Positions 14,615-17,985 of a stretch of DNA of 17,985 nucleotides are shown piece by piece. The stretch lies in NCBI GenBank assembly GCA_039033695.1, contig JBCCCC010000062.1, forward strand, positions 1 to 17,985, written 5' to 3'. Origin of the DNA: CALBPI01 sp039033695. GTDB taxonomy: Bacteria; Pseudomonadota; Gammaproteobacteria; Steroidobacterales; Woeseiaceae. The notes under the pieces were generated by a model that saw only the letters and a program-made list of their open reading frames with translations, searched no databases and was not told the origin of the DNA. Each line of letters starts with the position of its first letter. Position 1 is the stretch's first letter. Position numbers and translations under genes: made by a program.

Positions 14615-15028
14615 CTACTCAGGCGTGTTCTGAGGCGCGCGCGACGGCTGACTGAAGACGATGAAGTGGCTGAGCAAGAAATTACTAACCGTGCTGAAGA
14701 CTGCAGACACTACCAGTGCCAACAATGGGTAGGTGTGGAACAGTGCAACGTTCAATACCAAAAGTGCGTAGCTGCCAAAGCCAATCATTGCGCTGAAGAT
14801 CTGCGCGCCAAGGTATCGGCCAAGTTCCTGACCACGCTGGTCGGAGCGTCGATGCGCAAAGGTGAATTTTCGATGCAGTGTCCAGGTGACTAGTGCCGCG
14901 GCAGGGAATGACACGAATCGTGCCGTGATTGGCCCGGCACCTAGCCACAGCATAGTTTGCAACAGCGCCGCATCAACGACGAAACCGCACGCCCCAACTA
15001 GTGTGAAATAGATGAGCTGCTGGCGCAT
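14615..15028 (-). CDS. GtrA-like polyprenyl-phosphate sugar flippase
   Basis: A 137-residue, four-span membrane protein of the GtrA family. Spans are about 7-27 (YFTLVGACGFVVDAALLQTM), 33-52 (ITARFVSFPAAALVTWTLHR, then KFTFAHRR, the typical RxFTF loop), 70-95 and 100-125. GtrA proteins are thought to flip undecaprenyl-phosphate-linked sugars across the inner membrane. The VSNFLLSHFIVF ending is characteristic. It starts 8 nt after the stop of the GT2 gene and is the last gene of the cassette. The sugar carried cannot be read from the sequence. Confidence 0.9.
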   Translation of the reverse strand: MRQQLIYFTLVGACGFVVDAALLQTMLWLGAGPITARFVSFPAAALVTWTLHRKFTFAHRRSDQRGQELGRYLGAQIFSAMIGFGSYALLVLNVALFHTYPLLALVVSAVFSTVSNFLLSHFIVFSQPSRAPQNTPE

Positions 15029-15036
15029 GCCGCTTT

Positions 15037-15996
15037 CTAGTTGTTGCGCTCATCACTGGGCCGCAGAACGCCCGGGATTTGCAGGTAACGCAGGCGTTTG
15101 AGTTCCTGCCGCCCTCGAGTAACGGTTGCCAGTATCAGCCCGCAGGCCAATGACAGAAATGCCAGGAGGATCATGCCGGTGGCCAGGATCGCAGTAGGGA
15201 AACGCGGCACCAGGCCGGTCTCAAGAAAGGTCATGACGATCGGGATAGCCAGCACAATCGCCATCGCGACCAAAATCGCGCAAATACTGCCGAAGAAAGC
15301 GAACGGGCGCTCTTCCTTGAGCATCCGTACGATCGTCGTGAGAATGCGAAAGCCGTCGCCGAAAGTGTTGAGCTTGCTCTCTGAGCCTTCCGGGCGTTCC
15401 TTGTAGACGGTCGTGACTTCGGCCTGCGGCATGCCCAGCTCTAGTCCATGCACGGTCATTTCTGTTTCGATCTCGAAGCCGCCGCTCAGCAGTGGGAACG
15501 ATTTCACAAAGCGACGTGATAACACCCGATAGCCGGACAGCATATCCGCGACCTGGCTGCCGAAGCTGTAGGCCACCAAACCTGTCAGCAGCCTGTTACC
15601 AAAACGGTGGCCGGGGCGATATGCCTCCTCAGAGCTTGCTGCGCGGGTGCCCGTCACCATGTCCAGGCTGTCGTCAATTAGCCGCGCAACCAGCTTCGGC
15701 GCAGCAGCAGCTTCGTAGGTGTCATCGCCATCGACCAGTACATAGATATCCGCCTCTATGTCCGCGAACATCCGGCGAACGACATGACCTTTGCCTTGGC
15801 GCGTCTCGGTGCGCACGATCGCGCCAGCAGCACGTGCCTTGTCAATCGTATCGTCACTGGAGTTGTTGTCGTAGACATAGACATTGGCGGTGGGCAATGC
15901 CGTTTTGAATTCGCTCACTACGGTCGTGATGGTGCTGCCCTCGTTGTAGCAGGGCACCAGCACGGCGATTTCCGGCGTTCGGTTGTGTTCGCGCAT
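15037..15996 (-). CDS. GT2 polyprenyl-phosphate glycosyltransferase, GtrB/DPM1-like
   Basis: A 319-residue enzyme predicted to load a sugar from a nucleotide donor onto undecaprenyl phosphate on the cytoplasmic side. The GT-A fold begins at IAVLVPCYNEGSTI (10-23), has VYDNNSSDDT (41-50), and a DxD-type metal site in YVLVDGDDTYEA (85-96). QGKGHVVRRMF (67-77) and MLSGYRVLSRRFVKSFPLLSGGFEIETEM are typical of the DPM1/GtrB group. Two C-terminal membrane spans (about 233-258 and 267-292) match GtrB architecture rather than soluble DPM1. It begins 4 nt after the GT-C gene, with GGAG before the start, and is followed by gtrA, so the three genes form one transcription unit. Confidence 0.92.
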   Translation of the reverse strand: MREHNRTPEIAVLVPCYNEGSTITTVVSEFKTALPTANVYVYDNNSSDDTIDKARAAGAIVRTETRQGKGHVVRRMFADIEADIYVLVDGDDTYEAAAAPKLVARLIDDSLDMVTGTRAASSEEAYRPGHRFGNRLLTGLVAYSFGSQVADMLSGYRVLSRRFVKSFPLLSGGFEIETEMTVHGLELGMPQAEVTTVYKERPEGSESKLNTFGDGFRILTTIVRMLKEERPFAFFGSICAILVAMAIVLAIPIVMTFLETGLVPRFPTAILATGMILLAFLSLACGLILATVTRGRQELKRLRYLQIPGVLRPSDERNN

Positions 15997-16000
15997 CGGG

Positions 16001-17854
16001 TTATAGATCTCCGGTCATCACGGGCGGCGGGTTTATCCTGAACAGCCGTGCAAACGCAAAATCTCGTCCATCATCAAGCCGCCTTTCGGCCAGTAGCTCA
16101 AACGACTCGGGCAGGTTCTCATTGAACACCAGCGACATCGCAAGTCGCGGGTTGACGCTGGCCAACTCGCGCATCGTCGGCTCGCGCAAGCCGCTGTCGG
16201 TCTTCAGATAAACGTCGCTGAGAATCACCAACACGAAGCGCACGTCTGGCCGCTTCAGCGCCAGTTCGTCTGGCTGCATTGCCCACAGTGCATTTAGCTC
16301 CCGGATCTTCTCTTCATGCTGCGTTGTCAGCAGGAAATTGTTGGCAATCACCGAACACTCACTGTGATAGCGCACGGGGTGTCCCATGTTATTGGTGGCC
16401 AGTGCGATTCCGGGCGTGTTGGCGCAGGCATCGGCCAAGACGGGGAACAGGTCGACACCGAGCTCGTACTCAATATCAAACGAGAGGTTTTGTCCGGCGA
16501 ACAATTGATCATTCAAGGGCTTTTGCCATGCAATGAAGACGATGATCAACGCGACGAACGTCGCCACCAGCTCACGACTGCGCATGGCGGGCAAGTAGTG
16601 TTGTAATAACAGCGGCAGCCCGATCAGCAACGCGAAGCTGCCGAAATACTGTAGCCGAATCTGCGCGCTGAGCAGCGCGAGGCCGAATGCGGCCGCAACG
16701 CCGAACATGACCGTCGCTGCAGACTGCGAGCGAGCCGCGAGTACCGTGTACCAAATGAGTAGCAGTGGTGCTAAGTAGAACAGCGAGCTGTACAGTTTGG
16801 GCAATAGGCCGACACCTCTTTCGGTGAGCATCATCTGCACGGGGCTTTGCGCCTCTTCGATACGATCAAGCAACAGAATATCGCCGCGAATGAATGCCAA
16901 CCCCGTTGCGGACACTAGCAAGATAGGTACGGCGAGTACGCCGGCCAATGCGAAGGCGCGGCCCAACGCCTTGCCGCTGTGCTTCATGCGACTCATCAAC
17001 ACCGTCATCACACTGGTACAGGCGGCTACGTAGACATGAAACCAGGACAACAAGGAGAAGTCGAAGACGCCATCGCGTAGTGGTGCGCTAGGCAATGCGC
17101 TGATCAGTGTCGTGACGGTCAGTGCAATCGAAAAATGCAGTGCTGCTGTGTGGTCGAAGGTCTCGCCTTTCAGCCACAGCAAACCCAAGCCGAGCAACAC
17201 GGGTAACTGCAATATGAATAGTCCGCTGTGGAACGCTGGCGCTAGGCCCAGCACAATGCCAAGCGCGATCGCTGTACCGCGTGCGCTGAATTGTCGCGCC
17301 CAGGTGATTGCGAGCAAGGTCGATGCCAGCACAAAGGTGTGCTCGATGAAGTGGTGGTCAATGGCACCAGTGCCGTGCATGAGCTGTGTAAACGGAAATA
17401 GGGCGTAGCAGAGCGACGCGATGGCGCGCAGCCCGGTGGACAATCCGACCGCGCCGGTCAATGCCACAAACAACGCGACATTAAGTATCAGCCAGAAAGG
17501 CGGGATCATCGCCAGAAAGTGCATGGGATGGGCTTCGGGGTTTGCCACCTGCCAGACACCCAGTGCTTTCCCGAGCGTGAAGTCGAACGCCCATGGCCAG
17601 ACGATTTGGCTGCCTTCCGGCGCATGAATCTTGTCATCAAATTCGTAAAAGCCGCGTTCGCCGGCCGTGTCGATAATGCGCCGCGCATGATAAAACGCGT
17701 CATTGCCGGCAGGGTGATACTCGCCCTCATACAAGCTGGCATTACCCAACTGCAGCGCAAGAAACAGGCCAATCACGCTGGAAACAGCGAATATCGCAAG
17801 TACGGCGTATTTGCCACTTGGCGTAGCGATGTTGTGGACAGGGCTATCTGACAT
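16001..17854 (-). CDS. STT3-like GT-C membrane glycosyltransferase
   Basis: A 617-residue polytopic protein, with about eleven to thirteen spans by eye followed by a soluble domain from about residue 445. Two loops resemble STT3/AglB catalytic motifs: GNDAFYHARRIID (50-62), with Asp 52 at the position of the first metal-binding Asp, and GAIDHHFIEHTF (163-174), the second acidic motif. The WWDYG acceptor-binding motif of true oligosaccharyltransferases is absent; instead the C-terminal domain carries NNMGHPVRYHSECSVIANNF and LLTTQHEEKIREL. It therefore probably moves a polyprenyl-linked sugar to an envelope acceptor that need not be protein. It is the first gene of the cassette with GT2 and GtrA. 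No clear ribosome-binding site precedes the ATG at 17854. Confidence 0.82.
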   Translation of the reverse strand: MSDSPVHNIATPSGKYAVLAIFAVSSVIGLFLALQLGNASLYEGEYHPAGNDAFYHARRIIDTAGERGFYEFDDKIHAPEGSQIVWPWAFDFTLGKALGVWQVANPEAHPMHFLAMIPPFWLILNVALFVALTGAVGLSTGLRAIASLCYALFPFTQLMHGTGAIDHHFIEHTFVLASTLLAITWARQFSARGTAIALGIVLGLAPAFHSGLFILQLPVLLGLGLLWLKGETFDHTAALHFSIALTVTTLISALPSAPLRDGVFDFSLLSWFHVYVAACTSVMTVLMSRMKHSGKALGRAFALAGVLAVPILLVSATGLAFIRGDILLLDRIEEAQSPVQMMLTERGVGLLPKLYSSLFYLAPLLLIWYTVLAARSQSAATVMFGVAAAFGLALLSAQIRLQYFGSFALLIGLPLLLQHYLPAMRSRELVATFVALIIVFIAWQKPLNDQLFAGQNLSFDIEYELGVDLFPVLADACANTPGIALATNNMGHPVRYHSECSVIANNFLLTTQHEEKIRELNALWAMQPDELALKRPDVRFVLVILSDVYLKTDSGLREPTMRELASVNPRLAMSLVFNENLPESFELLAERRLDDGRDFAFARLFRINPPPVMTGDL

Positions 17855-17965
17855 AACGCGAAGTGTAACTGTGCTGGCGGTCAGATGTTGTGAAGCAGTT
17901 CCGGCTGAAGAAGATTGGCGCAGTCAGCTGCCGATAGGCCGCTCGGTCTATGGAGGGGCGTGTTG

Positions 17966-17985
17966 ATGCTGCGATTGCATTGGTA
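17966..17985 (+). CDS. Possible start of a divergent gene, cut by window edge
   Basis: A strong GGAGGGG at 17952-17958 is followed after 7 nt by an ATG at 17966; only six codons (MLRLHW) are inside the window. An overlapping ATG at 17950 in another frame is also open. If real, this gene is divergent from the glycosylation cassette, with about 110 nt between the starts. Confidence 0.3.

Noticed and set aside
16001..17854. True oligosaccharyltransferase (PglB/AglB)
   Set aside because: STT3-like acidic motifs are present, but the WWDYG motif is missing, so only STT3-like GT-C is claimed.
1..17985. CRISPR arrays, insertion sequences, phage or defence genes
   Set aside because: No regularly spaced repeats, transposase, integrase or nuclease signatures were seen on either strand.

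Overview
The window looks like a chromosomal segment of a free-living, moderately GC-rich gammaproteobacterium. The asmA-(SRPBCC)-mutY-yggX order, an E. coli-like MdaB and YggX, and a TolB-like/TPR membrane protein of a type abundant in marine and soil gammaproteobacteria (for example Woeseia-like groups) all point that way. Genus cannot be fixed from sequence reading alone. I see no rRNA, confident tRNA, CRISPR array, insertion sequence or prophage gene.

Layout. (1) 1-2448, + strand: a tight operon with the C-terminus of an AsmA-family protein, an exported SRPBCC-fold protein, the adenine glycosylase MutY and the Fe(II)-trafficking protein YggX. Joins are 2 nt or ATGA overlaps. (2) 2449-2937: no intact gene, but two open, protein-like stretches on opposite strands that may be remnants. 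(3) 2938-4752, - strand: a three-TM, TolB-like, TPR protein. (4) 5152-6303, - strand: an exported cysteine-rich protein of unknown function, divergent from 6573-7991, a membrane diguanylate cyclase with intact GGEEF and RxxD sites. (5) 8316-9596: an unusual membrane fusion of an isoprenylcysteine-methyltransferase-like (ICMT/PEMT) domain and a cytochrome b561 domain. (6) 9769-12043: an AraC regulator divergent from a Tat-exported alpha/beta hydrolase with a cysteine nucleophile, closed by a perfect 12-bp terminator stem. (7) 12287-13862: a redox or electrophile stress module, mdaB plus a peroxiredoxin-like gene, divergent from an HxlR regulator whose N-terminal cysteines suggest thiol sensing; short palindromes lie between them. 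(8) 13919-14194: a small two-TM protein. (9) 14615-17854, - strand: a lipid-linked glycosylation cassette made of an STT3-like GT-C membrane transferase, a GtrB/DPM1-like GT2 and a GtrA flippase-like protein.

How the genes fit together: oxidative-damage functions appear twice, as mutY/yggX for 8-oxoG mispair repair and iron handling, and as hxlR/mdaB/prx for quinone and peroxide stress. The cassette at the right edge follows GtrABC logic: charge a polyprenyl carrier, flip it, transfer the sugar outside. The best candidates for something undescribed are the methyltransferase-b561 fusion and the STT3-like GT-C in a gtr-type operon.
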